Shown: in pieces, positions 39,188 to 51,609 of the stretch
How the letters are laid out: every line of letters starts with the position of its first letter
Position numbering within the stretch: the stretch's first letter is position 1
Origin: Chrysopilus asiliformis
Taxonomy: Eukaryota; Arthropoda; Insecta; Diptera; Rhagionidae
Reading direction: 5' to 3'
DNA: 64,000 bases
NCBI GenBank assembly: GCA_964034945.1
Contig: OZ035962.1
Span: 52,322,231 to 52,386,230 of the forward strand
The notes under the pieces: generated by a model
What the model saw: only the letters and a program-made list of their open reading frames with translations
The model's database searches: none
What the model was told of the DNA's origin: nothing
Position numbers and translations under genes: made by a program

Positions 39188-41762
39188 AAAAATAGCCCAA
39201 GAGACCAAGGATGTGTGGTCTGTAAAGGGACACACGTCGTACGAAATTGTGACAGTTTTAAAAAACTGACCTATGATGAAAGGTGGAATGTCGTACATGA
39301 AAAGAAATTATGTCGATCATGTTTAACCATTCACGACCTGAAGTTTTGCAAGGACCGCCAAGAGTGCGGCGTCAAGGGATGTACCGCTAAACATCATCCA
39401 ATGCTTCATAAGCCGGAGGCTAGTAACAACCCAAGCAATGAGTCAAATGTAGTGGCTTTACAGCATCGGAAAAGTTCAAGGGTCTTGTATAGGGTGTTAC
39501 CGGTTACCATTTATGGGAATGGTTCTTCGATGGACATTTACGTCTTCCTGGATGATGGCTCTGGACCGACACTCATTGAAAAGAGTGTTTTACAACAGTT
39601 AAAGCTGCAAGGAGCGAAATCGGATTTGTGTTTACAGTGGACGGATGGCACCATGCACACAGAAGCGGACTCCGAACATCTTGATTTGCGAGTGTCATCA
39701 CCAGGCAAATCCGAAAAGCTATTCACTCTCAAGGACGTACGGTCAGTAAGTAAACTGGAGCTACCATCTCAAACGCTAATAATCAAGGAATTAGCGGATA
39801 AATACAAGCATTTACGGGGACTTCCCATAAAGCCCTACCAAAATGTCACGCCTAGGTTAATAATTGGAGTGAATAATAAGGCCCTGACCATGCCACTCAA
39901 GTTTAGAGAAGGGAAAGCTGTCGAACCGGCGGCCACCAAGACTCGCTTGGGGTGGAACGTGTATGGCGTCCTGGAATCCAATCATGAAAACGTCGAGACA
40001 AGTCAAGTTCATACGCAGCTACACGTATGCCAGTGTGACGATAACATTGCATTGCAAAAGCTGATGACTGAAAATATGAAAATCGAAGATGGACTTGACC
40101 CGTCATATCAAAGAAGGCTGAATGTGACTGAGACTTCCAAACTCGAAAAATACATTAGAAGAGAGGGTGAGCAATTCTTTGTGCAACTCTTATGGAAAAC
40201 GGAAGACATCACTCTACCAGATAACTTTGATATGGCCATGAGCAGACTTAACTGTTTCGAGAGAAAATTGAATAAGGACCCGAGCTTGAAAGCGTGGATA
40301 AATGATCACATCCAAAATATGGAGGCTAAGGGCTACGTGCGTAAGTTGAGTGATTCTGAAAGCACCGTAGACCATCAGCGGAAGTGGTACCTGCCGGTGT
40401 TTGCAGTAAAAAATGCGAATAAACCAGACAAGATACGATTGGTATGGGACGCGGCTGCCGAATACCAGGGTGTCTCACTTAATGGACAACTGGAGAAGGG
40501 ACCAGATTTAATGCCCTCCCTGATTAATGTTTTGTTCAACTTCAGAATAGGCAAAATTGGTGTCACAGGGAACATTACTGAGATGTTCCATAGAGTCGCG
40601 GTGGACAAGAAGGATGTTCAGTCGCAGCGATTCTTATGGCGAAACGGAGAGTCGAATCGACCACCTGATATTTATGTTCTCCAAGTAATGAGTTTTGGTG
40701 CCAGCTGCTCACCGTCACTCGCTCAACATGTAAAGAACATGAATGCCAAACAACATGAACGTGAGTTTCCGAGAGCTACGAAGTCTGTATTAACCAGACA
40801 TTATGTGGATGAGATGCTGGACAGTGTCGACACAATTGAAGAGGCAGTTCAGCTCGCCAGGGAGGTCAGAGAAATACATTGACGCGGGAATTTCCACATG
40901 AGAAATTGGCTGTCCAACGCACCGGAGGTAATGACCGCAATGGGTGAGGGACCCTCTGACTTGGAGTTCTGTCGATCCGGTAAAATGGTAGAACAGATAG
41001 TGGAACCGGAAAAAGTTCTTGGAATATGGTGGCGGATTGAGGATGACGCCTTTACATACGGCCTAAAGTCCACAAAGGCAAGTGGGGAAATTCTACACGG
41101 TATGAGACTGCCGACTAAGAGAGAGGTCCTGAGACTGTTAATGTCAATCTTCGACCCGTTGGGATTGCTGGCTCAGTTTACCATACACGTAAAGATACTT
41201 CTTCAAGAAGTCTGGCGCAGAGGAGTGGGCTGGGACGAAACTATTCCCGAGGAATTCGCGCATATTTGGAGAAATTGGTTGACGGCTCTTGAAACGGTGA
41301 CGAGTGTACGACTGCCAAGATCTTACTTTAGCTCCACCAGCAGATCTGACCGCAAAATTGAGCTACACATATTTGTCGATGCGAGTGAGAGCGCTTATGC
41401 TGCGGTTGCGTATTTCCGGATCACGAGTCCATTCCCCACGGACATCGCTCTAATATGCGCCAAGACACGGGTTGCACCCTTGCGCCCCGTGTTAATTCCA
41501 CGCATGGAGTTGCTCGCCGCAGTCATGGGGGCGCGATTGGGAGAGGTGATCATAAAGGGACATGACTTAAACATTGAGAAGACGTACTACTGGACTGATT
41601 CGAGAACGGTGTTGTTGTGGATACATTCGAACCCAAGGAACTACAAGCACTTTGTCATGTTCCGAATTGGCGAGATTAAGGAGGTAACCAGCGTTGAGGA
41701 GTGGTGCTATGTTCCAAGCAAGCAGAACGTGGCCGATATGGCTACAAAATTAAAACATAACA
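39188..41762 (+). pseudogene. BEL/Pao Gag end, protease, RT and RNase H, broken
   Basis: It begins with a knuckle CVVCKGTHVVRNC and further Cys/His (CRSCLTIHDLKFC). The aspartic protease motif is FLDDGSGPTLIE. The RT (about 40330-40880) carries substitutions at the active site: motif A reads GNITEMF where Asp is expected, and motif C reads YVDEM where YVDD is expected. A TGA at 40880-40882 stops the frame, which resumes in the same frame. The RNase H-like part has FVDASESAYAAV and PRMELLAAVMGARLGE. It ends at a repeat insertion. Certainly inactive. Confidence 0.9.
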
Positions 41763-42318
41763 AAAGCTATAATTGCCAATCTGGCAATTATTGAAAACCC
41801 GTATGGTGATGTTCGTATCAAAATTCGAACAGTTGTACCAAAATTCCACTTTGAAATCAAACTTTCCAATAAGATTTTTTAAAATTTATTCCAATCGGAT
41901 TTTGATGTATGGGAGTTTTATGTAGAATCATATCCTAAATAACTTTTGTTCTTTCACTTTTTTGATGAGATGCACCGTTTTTGAGATATTCGTAAAAAAC
42001 CTTTTCGTTAGTATGCGGGGTACCCCCCCTAATGGTCCATTTTTGCCCATTAACGAACTTAGCCTCACATTTTACGAAAAACGGATCTGTGCAAAATTTC
42101 AAGTCTCTAGCTCAATCCGTGCGCCCGCAATCCGCGCCACAGACAGACGGACAGACAGACGGACAGACAGACGGACAGACGGACGGACATGCAGAAATTA
42201 ATTATTTTTATCATTCTAAACACACTGGTGTAATTCATTTTTGTGTGTGATGACGGGATCTTGGCGTTACAAACGGTAAGCCAAAGTTAATATACCCTTT
42301 GGTTTCACCATACGGGTA
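41763..42318 (+). mobile_element. Non-autonomous TIR repeat, copy 2, inside BEL pol
   Basis: It separates RNase H from integrase. Terminal words are ACCCGTATGGTGA (41797) and TCACCATACGGGT (to 42316), with a short internal palindrome ATTGCCAATCTGGCAAT near the left side and a CAGACGGACAGA microsatellite. It is homologous, in inverse orientation, to 36107-36605. Confidence 0.75.
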
Positions 42319-44073
42319 TAAAAAAATGAGCAGGAAATCAGTCCAACGAGACCATGGTTTGCCGGACCGGAATTGTTGCGCCTTCCACCGGAAGAGTGGC
42401 CAAAAAGCCAAGTTAAGTCGACCAGAGAGTCTGAGGTGGAACTAAGGAAAAAGGAGAATTCTACGGCCGTCTCTGCTCACTTCCGAGAGTTTACGGTTGT
42501 GGATTATAACAGATTTTCGAAATGGGAACGTATGCTCCGATGTATGGCATATGTGAGAAAGTTCTGTGTCAACTTAAAGACAAAAAACCCAAACACGACG
42601 GTTGATCCACAGGGAGATGGAGGTGACCCTGCCATTCTTACGACGGGGGAACTGGATTGGAGCGAAAGGTTCTTGTGTCGCATGGCCCAGGCAGAGATCT
42701 TCAAGCAGGAGATTAGCACTTTGCAACGGAGTCCATCTGCGGAACTGCCCAAGAATAGTACGTTAAAGAACCTTTCCCCGTTCATTGATGGTGGCAGGCT
42801 CCTGAGAATGAGAAGTCGGTTGGAGAGATGCGCCGTTATTGAGGACGCGACAAAATATCCTATTATACTGCCGAGATGCCATCGAATAACACGCCTCTTG
42901 GTTGAGTGGTACCACCGTAAATATAAGCACGCAAATCATGAGACGGTGATAAACGAGATTTTCCAAAAATATCATATCGCGGGATTGCGAACACTCCTAC
43001 GAAGAGCGAGACCGGAGCCACCGGAAATGGCGCCGTTGCCAGAGGCCCGTATTTCCGCCTACACTAGACCTTTCTCTTATGTGGGGGTGGACTTCTTCGG
43101 CCCATTCTTGGTAACCATTGGAAGGCGATCTGAAAAACGATATGGAGTGGTTTTCACATGTCTCACGTATCGGGCCGTGCATCTTGAACTGGCTTACAGT
43201 CTCTCCATGAGTTCCTGCGTAATTGTGATCCGAAACTTTATTGCTAGACGAGGAGTTCCCATTGAGTTCTTCAGCGATAATGGGACAAATTTGCGAGCTG
43301 CTGAAAGAGAACCGCGCGAGGCCTATGCGAGGATTCCATTCAAGGATTTGGAGTCGGAATTTGCCAGCCGAAACGTCAAGTGGTCCTTTATTCCGCCAGC
43401 CAGCCCTCACATGGGGGGGGGGGCGTGGGAGCGAATGGTGCGATCGGTAAAGACCGTATTATATCAAATAGTGTCGCCGGATGTTGGGCTGAATCATGAG
43501 ACACTGAACAACCTGTTATTGGAAGTCGAAAGCATTGTGAACAGTCGACCGCTCACGTATTTATCATTGGACCCGGCGGATCAAGAAGCTTTGACGCCAA
43601 ACCACTTTCTTTTGGGATCATCATCTGGAAACAAACCACCAGGCCAGTTTGATGACAGAGACCAGTACGTGAGAGCATCATGGCGTCGTTCCCAGCTACT
43701 AGCGGACCGGTTAACGTCGGAAGGACCTCCGCCACCCATCGCTTTCCGGCTAGCGAACCGGAAGCGATGGGTGGCGGAGGTCCTTCCGACGTTAACCCGC
43801 CGAACCGCATGGTTTGGAAAGGTTAAACCCCTCGAGCAGGGAGATGTGGTAATAGTAGTCGATCCTAACCTGCCGCGGCATTCCTGGCCTAAGGGTGTCA
43901 TCACAAGAGTCATTTCGGCCAAAGACGGACAGGTGAGGAGAGCAGTCGTGCGAACTTTGCATGGAGAATACCATCGACCAGCCGCCAAGCTAGCCGTTTT
44001 GGATGTTCGCCGGGAGGATCAGGTCGACGCCAAGGAGAAGGCGAATAAAGTATCCCCGCCCCCCGCCATTTTG
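42319..44073 (+). pseudogene. BEL/Pao integrase region
   Basis: It starts in BEL coding sequence (RPWFAGPELLRLPPEEWP). An integrase core follows with VGVDFFGP, FSDNGTNLRAAE and GGAWERMV (D, D, E present). A C-terminal domain (VIVVDPNLPRHSWPKG ... VRRAVVRTLHGEYHRPAAKLAVLD) follows, quoted here in pieces. The HHCC finger looks eroded. A 39-bp sequence-inverted duplication (43710-43796) has replaced part of the protein while keeping the frame. Coding beyond 44073 belongs to the inserted LINE. Confidence 0.88.
43710..43796. repeat. 87-bp hairpin (inverted duplication) inside the integrase frame
   Basis: The arms at 43710-43749 and 43758-43796 are inverse complements (GTTAACGTCGGAAGGACCTC ... and its inverse) with one extra T and an 8-nt loop. 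The right arm matches what BEL proteins normally encode here (RRWVAEVLPTLTRRT-type), so the left arm is the added copy. This pattern suggests a template switch. Confidence 0.85.
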
Positions 44074-44074
44074 G

Positions 44075-44495
44075 TGATCAGGCGTCTGTTATGGGGGGGA
44101 AAAGGTCGACAGTATCGCAGGATACTGCCGGCCCCGTAACCCATAACAGCATCGGAACCACCGCATCTGGGCCGGTCATGTTTCGGGCAGGTGCGATGGG
44201 GTCGGTGGTCATAGTAGAGCGCAACTCTGCTATGATTCGCAAGTGTACGCGTTGCCTCCTCGTGGCGATCACTGGTAACTAGGTTCCTAGACGAAAACGC
44301 GACGCTAAAGGAGCAAACCTTGACAAAAAAACCCCAATCCAAGGTGGAACAGCATATGCCGAGGGATGAATGGCTAGTGGGTAATCTAGTCGCGAATATG
44401 CGAACTCTGGACACCAGGCGACCTCCAGTTTAATTTAGCCTTCCCGTGGTAAAGCAGGGCACTGCCACGGGTGACCATCATTTCCCTAGCTACTC
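44075..44495 (+). other. 5' untranslated region of the LINE
   Basis: GC-richer than the surroundings and without a supported frame. It should contain the internal promoter. The apparent extension of the BEL frame to 44139 is read-through into it. Confidence 0.6.
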
Positions 44496-45917
44496 GTGGG
44501 AACAATGAATACCGTAAATAAAAAACAAAAACAAAAACCAACACTAGAGGCTACAGTGCCTTCTAAACAGGAAGATCCTGTGGGTGAACTCACCCAAAAA
44601 GAGACAGACAGTGAGATGGAACAGGAATCTATTCCTGCATCTCCGTCCCGTGCAGTCTCTCCACTGTCGGATGAAGGACGAGCGACCGACGGCACAGAAG
44701 ACGACGGGCTCACCAGAAACCTGGAGCGGTTAAAGGTAAGGGAGCCTTTCATGAAAATGAGTGGAGCCGCCAGGAAAAGGCTGAGATGGCTTTTGAGGAA
44801 CGGCGTGACGAAGGAAGAGGCCCTCAAACAGTGCCAGGAAAAGGTGCCAGAAAGGGTGAAAAGGTCGAGAGACGAAAGGGCTAAGCGTCCTAGGTCAGAA
44901 GACTTGACTCCGGGCAGTTCAAAGGCGCCAGAAACAAAGAGGCCCAGAACTTCCTGTGACGTCAACAAGGGTACCACATCAGCCCAGTCGTCCACCTACA
45001 GACAAACACTGGAGGCGGTCAGAGTAGGAATACTCTTGACCAATTACCCGGAAGGTCTTCTTGGAACGGAACAATTAAGTGCCGTACAAAAAGCCTTACT
45101 ATCCAGTATACTAGAGGATAAGGCAAGGGAAATCAAACCCAAGTTCCTCGCAGCCACACACAAACCAGGCTGGCTACTGATGGTTTGCGAAAACCGGAGA
45201 ACAGCCGATTGGCTGAAAGGGGTCGTTGAGAAACTGAAACCCTGGGAGGGAGCATCTTTGAGAGCGGTGGAGGAGTCAGAGATTCCGAGCACCAAAATCA
45301 TGGTTGCTTACTTCCCGAATAGCTCAGATGACTCCAATCAAACCATACTGAGCTATCTGGATGCCCAGAATGAAGGACTCAACGTGTCCGAGTGGAAGGT
45401 CATTGGACGAGAAGAGGAAAGACTGGCCACAGCACTCACCATCTCTATCGACGATGTCTCGGTCAGAAGACTGGAAGAGAGGGAGTCCAGGCTAAATTAT
45501 AAATTTGGCCTGGTTCGCTTTCGACTAAAGTCTTCACGAAGGCCGGAGGAAAAGAAGGGTGAGGAGAAAAAGGGAGAGACTTCCGCTACCACAACTGTGA
45601 CGATACCCTCAGGGAGCTCTAGCAGCACCAGGGACACGCCACAGTCCACGGAAGCAAACCCCGTAATAAAACAGAGCGATACCAGCAGCCAATCCCAGGA
45701 CAAAGGACCAAAGATTCCTCCGGAAGAAAAAGCTGCAAAATCCCCGGTACGAGCAGAGCGAAAACCTTCCTCCTCTACCCAAGGGAGCAGTAGCCTACTT
45801 CGGAAGGTGGAGTCAACACGGCCTTCGAAGGATAGAGCGGGCTCAAGTCGGAGCTTCAGGCCTAACCTGTCAAAAAGGGGCACACACAGAGGCCCCAGGA
45901 CAGGGCCAAAGAAATGA
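44496..45917 (+). CDS. LINE ORF1 protein (DUF4780-like)
   Basis: 473 residues. The N terminus is acidic and low-complexity, followed by a basic region with a helix (RKRLRWLLRNGVTKEEAL, about 90-107). The central domain (about 170-350) has a PGWLLMVCENRRTADWLKG stretch that I associate with the DUF4780 family of insect LINE ORF1 proteins. The tail is Ser/Lys/Pro-rich and basic. No CCHC knuckles. It probably binds the LINE RNA. Its stop TGA overlaps the ATG of ORF2 as ATGA. Confidence 0.8.
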   Translation: MGTMNTVNKKQKQKPTLEATVPSKQEDPVGELTQKETDSEMEQESIPASPSRAVSPLSDEGRATDGTEDDGLTRNLERLKVREPFMKMSGAARKRLRWLLRNGVTKEEALKQCQEKVPERVKRSRDERAKRPRSEDLTPGSSKAPETKRPRTSCDVNKGTTSAQSSTYRQTLEAVRVGILLTNYPEGLLGTEQLSAVQKALLSSILEDKAREIKPKFLAATHKPGWLLMVCENRRTADWLKGVVEKLKPWEGASLRAVEESEIPSTKIMVAYFPNSSDDSNQTILSYLDAQNEGLNVSEWKVIGREEERLATALTISIDDVSVRRLEERESRLNYKFGLVRFRLKSSRRPEEKKGEEKKGETSATTTVTIPSGSSSSTRDTPQSTEANPVIKQSDTSSQSQDKGPKIPPEEKAAKSPVRAERKPSSSTQGSSSLLRKVESTRPSKDRAGSSRSFRPNLSKRGTHRGPRTGPKK

Positions 45918-48900
45918 GGTTCATACAGGTGAATCTTCATCACGCAAAAGCTGCTAGTAGCGTGCTTAGCAGAAGATTCACCTCAGAGGGGCTGGATATA
46001 GCCCTGATCCAGGAACCCTGGATCTACAGAGGACGTATCTCAGGACTAGTGACGCAAACATGTAAGTTAATTTCTTCAAATTCACATGAATGTCCAAGAG
46101 CAGCGATGCTCATCAACAAAACTATAAAACACTTTCCAATTACAGAGTTCATAACACGGGACCTGGTTGCAGTGGAAGTGGAGGTGTCGACTACCCAGGG
46201 TAAGCAAGAGGTGATATGTGCCTCGGCTTATTTCCCAGGGGACACCAACACAGCACCTCCTGCAGAAGTAGAAAGCCTCATAGGCTACTGCAAGCGCAGA
46301 AATCTGCACTACATCATCGGATGCGATGCTAATGCCCACCACACTGTGTGGGGCAGTAGTGATATCAATAAAAGGGGTGAGTTACTTTTTGATTACTTAA
46401 CAGCTAATGAGGTGGAGGTATCTAATAAAGGTAACGAACCCACGTTTGTGAATGTAATACGACAAGAGGTTCTAGATCTAACCTTATGTAGTACATTTAT
46501 AAACACCAAAATTAAAAACTGGCATGTCTCACCAGAAGCTTCACACTCTGACCATCGTCAGATTCTGTTTTGCTTAAAAGCAGAAAGCATGCAAGAACGG
46601 GAAATTAGAATCCCGAAGCTCACTAACTGGGCCAAATATAGAGAAGAACTTGCTTATGAGCTTATCGATATAGAGAACAGGATAGAGTCAACAGATGACC
46701 TCAATGTTCTGACAAATCGAGTGAACCACGCAATACACAACGCATATGAAGCGAGTTGCCCACCAAAACAAAGGAAATCCAGAAGGGAAGTGCCTTGGTG
46801 GAACAACGACCTAGAGAAGCAAAGGAAAAGAGCCAGACGAACAAAGCCAAGAAAAACGGTAAATGGGAAGAATACAAAATAGCCCTGACCGACTACAACA
46901 AGGCAATAAGAGCATCCAAAAGGAGGACATGGCAAAGCTTCTGCGAAGGCATAAATGAACTGCCTACAGCAGCACGCCTACAAAAGATCCTTGCTAAAGA
47001 CCACACAAATGGAATAGGGACTCTTCAAAAAGAAGATGGAACCTATACAGAAAGTCGAGAGGAAACTGTAAAGTTACTTATGCAGACTCATTTCCCGGAC
47101 TGTCAATTCCAAGAAGATTCAGAGGACCTAACCGATACAAATAGAGGAACACTATGGCCTCATTATCGGACTAAAGGACTCGCAAATAAAATCTTCGCCA
47201 AAAGCAAAGTCAAATGGGCGGTAAGCACATTCAAACATTACAAATCTCCAGGAGGGGATGGAATATTCCCTGCACTAATCAAGGAGGGTATTGATGTGCT
47301 CTTACCGTACCTAATAAATATCTTCAGGGCGGGATATCTTTTTATGTATATCCCTATAGCATGGAGGGAGGTGAAGGTAGTATTTATACCAAAGGCCGGA
47401 AATAGGCCAGAATATCAGCCCAAATCATATCGTCCCATTAGCCTAACCTCTTTCCTGCTAAAAACGATGGAAAAATTAATCGACATTTACATCAGAAGTG
47501 AACACTTACCCAAGTCACCACTTCAGGCAACTCAGCATGCGTATCAGGCTGGCAAATCTACTATCACTGCCTTAAATAGCCTTACGCATGACATAGAGGA
47601 AGCATTAGAATCAAAAGAGATAGCAGCTTGTGCATTCCTAGACATAGAGGGAGCTTTTGACAACACCTCATTTGAATCCATAGAGAACGCGGCAACTTTG
47701 AAAGGGCTTGAACCCTCCACAGTGGCCTGGATCAAAGTTATGCTAAGCAGCAGGAAGATCACCGTCAGCCAAGGAAGTGTACGTACAACGGCCAGAGCCA
47801 CAAGGGGATGCCCGCAAGGAGGAGTAATATCGCCTCTGCTGTGGTCTCTGGTTGTAGACGACATTCTAAAAAAGCTAAAAGAAGCAGGCTTTAACGCTCA
47901 AGGTTACGCAGATGACCTGGCGATATTAATCAGGGGCGGCAATGAACAGAGAGTAAGCAAACTCCTGCAAAAAGCTCTAGATTTGGTCTGGAGTTGGTGC
48001 AATTTCCATGGACTAAGCATCAACCCGAACAAAGCAATCATTGTACCATTCACAAAGCGGAAAAAGCTAAACTTGAAGGCTCCATCCCTTAATGATACAA
48101 TGATCAGCTTCTCAACCGAAGTTAAATACCTAGGGGTTATCCTAGATCAGAAAATGACCTGGACCCCACATATAAACAAAATCAACAATAGTGCGATGCA
48201 TGCATTCTGGAGTTGTAGAAAACTCTTCGGAAGGAAATGGGGTCTTAAACCAAAAATGATTCATTGGGTCTATCAATCGGTAATAAGACCCATGGTCACC
48301 TATGCTGCATTAGTGTGGTGGCCTAAAGTAGAACAAAAAACAATACAGAACAAACTCCAAAAGATTCAAAGGCTTGCGTGCCTAGGAATCACTGGAGCAA
48401 TGAACACCTGTCCAACAGCGGCATTACAAGCCATATTAAACATGCCGCCGCTACATATAACAATTAAACGGGAGGCGCTATCTAGTGCCCTAAGATTATT
48501 AGCGAATGGAGCAATAACCACATCCAGTCGAACAGGACATATGAAAATACTTGATCAAATCGATGGAAGTATAACGCCATTATTACTATCCGACCGTATG
48601 CCAATTAAAACCAACTTCAACCAAACGTTTGAAGTGGTCATACCTGACCGCCAAACATGGTTGGAAGGAGGCCCAAGACTGGAGACAGGATCTCTAGTTT
48701 GGTATACGGACGGATCAAAAATGGACGGAAAAGCCGGAATCGGAATAGCAGGTCCAAAATGCAACATATCCAAAGCCCTAGGGCAATATCCATCAATCTT
48801 CCAAGCGGTGGTTTATGCAATAGAACTGTCCGCCAGAGTGTGTCTATCTAAAAGACCACTAGGACAAAAGATCTATATAATATCAGATAGTCAAGCGGCC

Positions 48901-49524
48901 CTAAAAGCAATCAAAGGGTACATGTGCACTTCAAAGCTCGTATGGGACTGCCTGACAATTCTGAAAAAACTAGCCGAACGCAATAAGCTCACCCTAATAT
49001 GGGTGCCAGGCCACGAAGGCATCGAAGGTAATGAGGCAGCAGACCTCCTGGCCAAGAAAGGTGCTGAATCTACGCATATTGGCCCAGAGCCTTTTTGCGC
49101 AATTCCGCAGAGTCTCCAAAAAATGGAGATCAATAATTGGGAGGAAAAGGAAACTGTAGCCTATTGGGAAAGCCTCCCAGGATTAAGACAATCAAAAAGA
49201 TTCATCCACTACTCCAAAAAGAGAGCAAGAGAGTTTTTAAACCTCAACAAGCAGGAGCTGAGGACAATGGTGGGCCTCCTCACAGGTCACTGCCTAGTAA
49301 ACTACCACCTACACAACATAGGCATAACCGCCGACAACATTTGCAGACTCTGCCTAGAGGAGGTTGAAACTGCAGAGCACATACTGTGCGAATGCGCAGC
49401 CTTGGCGCGAACAAGGATGTCCTTAATGGGAAAGGCACAAGTACTACCAGAAGACATAAAGAGGACTCCAGTCAAAACCATTCTAAGATTCACTAAGAAT
49501 CTAGAAGAGGGGTGGCTAACGTAA
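45914..49524 (+). pseudogene. LINE ORF2: endonuclease, RT, RNase H; one frameshift near 46.84 kb
   Basis: The first frame (45914 to about 46845) encodes the APE-type endonuclease: VNLHHAKAAS, LIQEPWI, GCDANAHH and SDHRQI. The second frame (about 46845-49524) encodes the RT with FLDIEGAFDN and YADDLAILI (active residues intact). RNase H follows with YTDGSK, ISDSQAALKAI and GNEAADLLAKK. A C-terminal CCHC module reads CRLCLEEVETAEHILCEC. The frames differ by one base around 46835-46850. The ATG (45914-45916) overlaps the ORF1 stop, so translation may be coupled by termination-reinitiation. Confidence 0.9.
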
Positions 49525-49640
49525 AAATGGGGAGGTCACAATAGATCTTAAGGTCGCGGTGACAAGGGAGCGAGAAAGCACCACCCCATACACATAAAAT
49601 AATAAAAAAATAATATCCCCGCCATTTGGCCGTGATACCG

Positions 49641-49971
49641 AGGGGGAGGATGTTGGCGACACTAGTGCAATCGGGCCATAGAAGCGATCGTCTAGAACTC
49701 CTTCTTGCCCTGGTTTTCACACCCCTGCTTGAAGTTTTATACAGCCCTGTAAAAAGGATAAAGTATCTTTGAAAGTAAATGGCGGCTGAAGCAGAAGAAA
49801 AGACCAGGGTAAGAAATAAACTAATATCTAGCCCATCTTTATCGCATTGTTTATTTTTAGTTGTTTAAAGTCGTTTACGTCGTTATCGTTATCGTCGTTG
49901 TAATCATCATAGTTGAATTTATAAATAAACGGCTGGAAAACTGGAATTTGTATTTTGCTTATTTATCAGCA
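49641..49971 (+). repeat. BEL polypurine tract and probable 3' LTR
   Basis: AGGGGGAGGA (49641-49650) is followed by TGTTGGCGACACTAG, a BEL-style LTR start. An AATAAA word lies near 49922. The end at ...ATCAGCA (49971) is set where Gypsy RT coding begins. No partner LTR exists here, so the limits are inferred. Confidence 0.55.
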
Positions 49972-51609
49972 TATTTAGATGATATTTTGATATTTTCAAC
50001 AAATCTAAAAGAGCACATTGAATCCCTAAAATTAATATTTAAAAGATTGGCAGAGCACAATTTGAAAGTACAGTTCGATAAATGCTCATTCATGAAAAAA
50101 ATACAGAATTCTTAGGCCATGTCCTAACAGCTGAGGGAATGAAACCTAACCCTAACAAAGTAAAATGTATAGAAAATTTTTCATTACCCAAGACAGAAAA
50201 ACAAATAAAAAGTTTCATTGGTGTCACTGGATACTACAGAAAATTTGTCAAAGATTACACGAAAGTCGCTAGTCCCATAATTAAATATCTAAAAAAAGGA
50301 ACAAAGATAAATATTAACGACCCCGAATACATCCAACTCTCAAATTAAACATCATTAAATACCCAATATTGAAATTTCCAGATTTCACAAAAAGTTTCAC
50401 ACTTTTTACCGATGCAAGTAACTATGCAATCGGAGCAGTGCTCACACAAGAAGGGCAACCCACATGTTACGATTCTAGATCACTAAACGATCACGAGAAA
50501 AAATATTCTGTCACAGACAAAGAATTCCTAGCAATTTACTGGGCCGTATCTTACTTTTTTTTTAAAATAAAAAAAAAAGTAAGATACTAATCATAAATAA
50601 TCAGAAATTTAAAATAATCACAGACCATTTGCCCATAAAATATTTAAATAAGAAATTCACAGGAAAAGAATTTAGCCAAAGAACGCAACGATGGTTATTA
50701 AAATTACCAATTCGAAATAGAATACTTAAAAGGAAAAGAGAATAAAGTTGCAGATTTCTTAAGTAGAATACCAGAAAATACAAACGAAATCGAAGATAAT
50801 CGGGATAATAATTCGGTTAACAATCTAACAGATAATGCCACAGTAAACTCTCAAGAAGAGCAACAACTAGACCATTTTCCTATAAAAGAGACAATAGTAA
50901 ATAAATACAAAACACAATTAATATTGACAAATGAATCAGATAAGGAAATAGAAATATTACACAATAGGCGAATAATTTATGTAGACATGACTAAAAGTAA
51001 GGAATATTGGATAGACGTAATGAAAAGATTCATAAAACCAGGGATAACAGGAATTTTCACAGAACTATCATACCACGAGTTTAATAAAATCCAACAAGTA
51101 TTGATAGAACTATTTAGTAACCGCAGGGAAATAAAATTTATTAATGGGCTCTCTCCATTGCCAGGATATTTTAGTTGCGATAAAAATGTGTTACAAAAAT
51201 CATAAACAACTGCAAAACCTGTCTAGAAACAAAGTACGAAAGGAAACCAATCAAACCAAAATTTCTAAAAAGTGAAACACCTCAACAACCAAACGAAATA
51301 TTGCATACAGACATTTTTTACTTCATTAAACAACCATTCCTAACACTTATTGACAAATTAACGAAGAAAGCTTACGTTTATCACCTCCCCAACCGAAATT
51401 GGACAAAAAAAATAGAAATCTCAGAAGAACAGTTCACGAAATTTGGGAAACCTAAAAATTATAGCAGACAACGAATTCAAATCAGAAAATCTCAAAGAAT
51501 TCTTAAGAGAACAAGAAGTAGAATTACATTTAACCAAACCCAATACTCACACAGGGAACAGTGACCTCGAAAGATTCCACTCTACATTGCAAGAAAAATT
51601 AGTCACATT

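Larger units (their letters stand above)
44074..49613 (+). mobile_element. Full-length RNase H-bearing LINE (LOA/I-like group)
   Basis: It has two reading frames (ORF1, then ORF2 with endonuclease, RT and RNase H) and a short A-rich AATAATAAAAAAATAAT tail. The target duplication is CCCCGCCATTTTGG (44061-44074) against CCCCGCCATTTGG (49617-49629). It inserted between the end of BEL pol and the BEL polypurine tract. The clade is inferred from ORF2 RNase H and the ORF1 type. Confidence 0.85.
37801..49971 (+). mobile_element. Decayed BEL/Pao retrotransposon with nested insertions
   Basis: The order is a gag fragment, zinc knuckle, protease, RT, RNase H, integrase, polypurine tract and 3' LTR. 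The 5' LTR is lost. Insertions are the palindrome plus satellite (38.07-39.19 kb), a TIR repeat (41.76-42.32 kb) and a LINE (44.07-49.61 kb). Its 3' LTR appears to sit inside the RT motif of another Gypsy. Confidence 0.85.
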
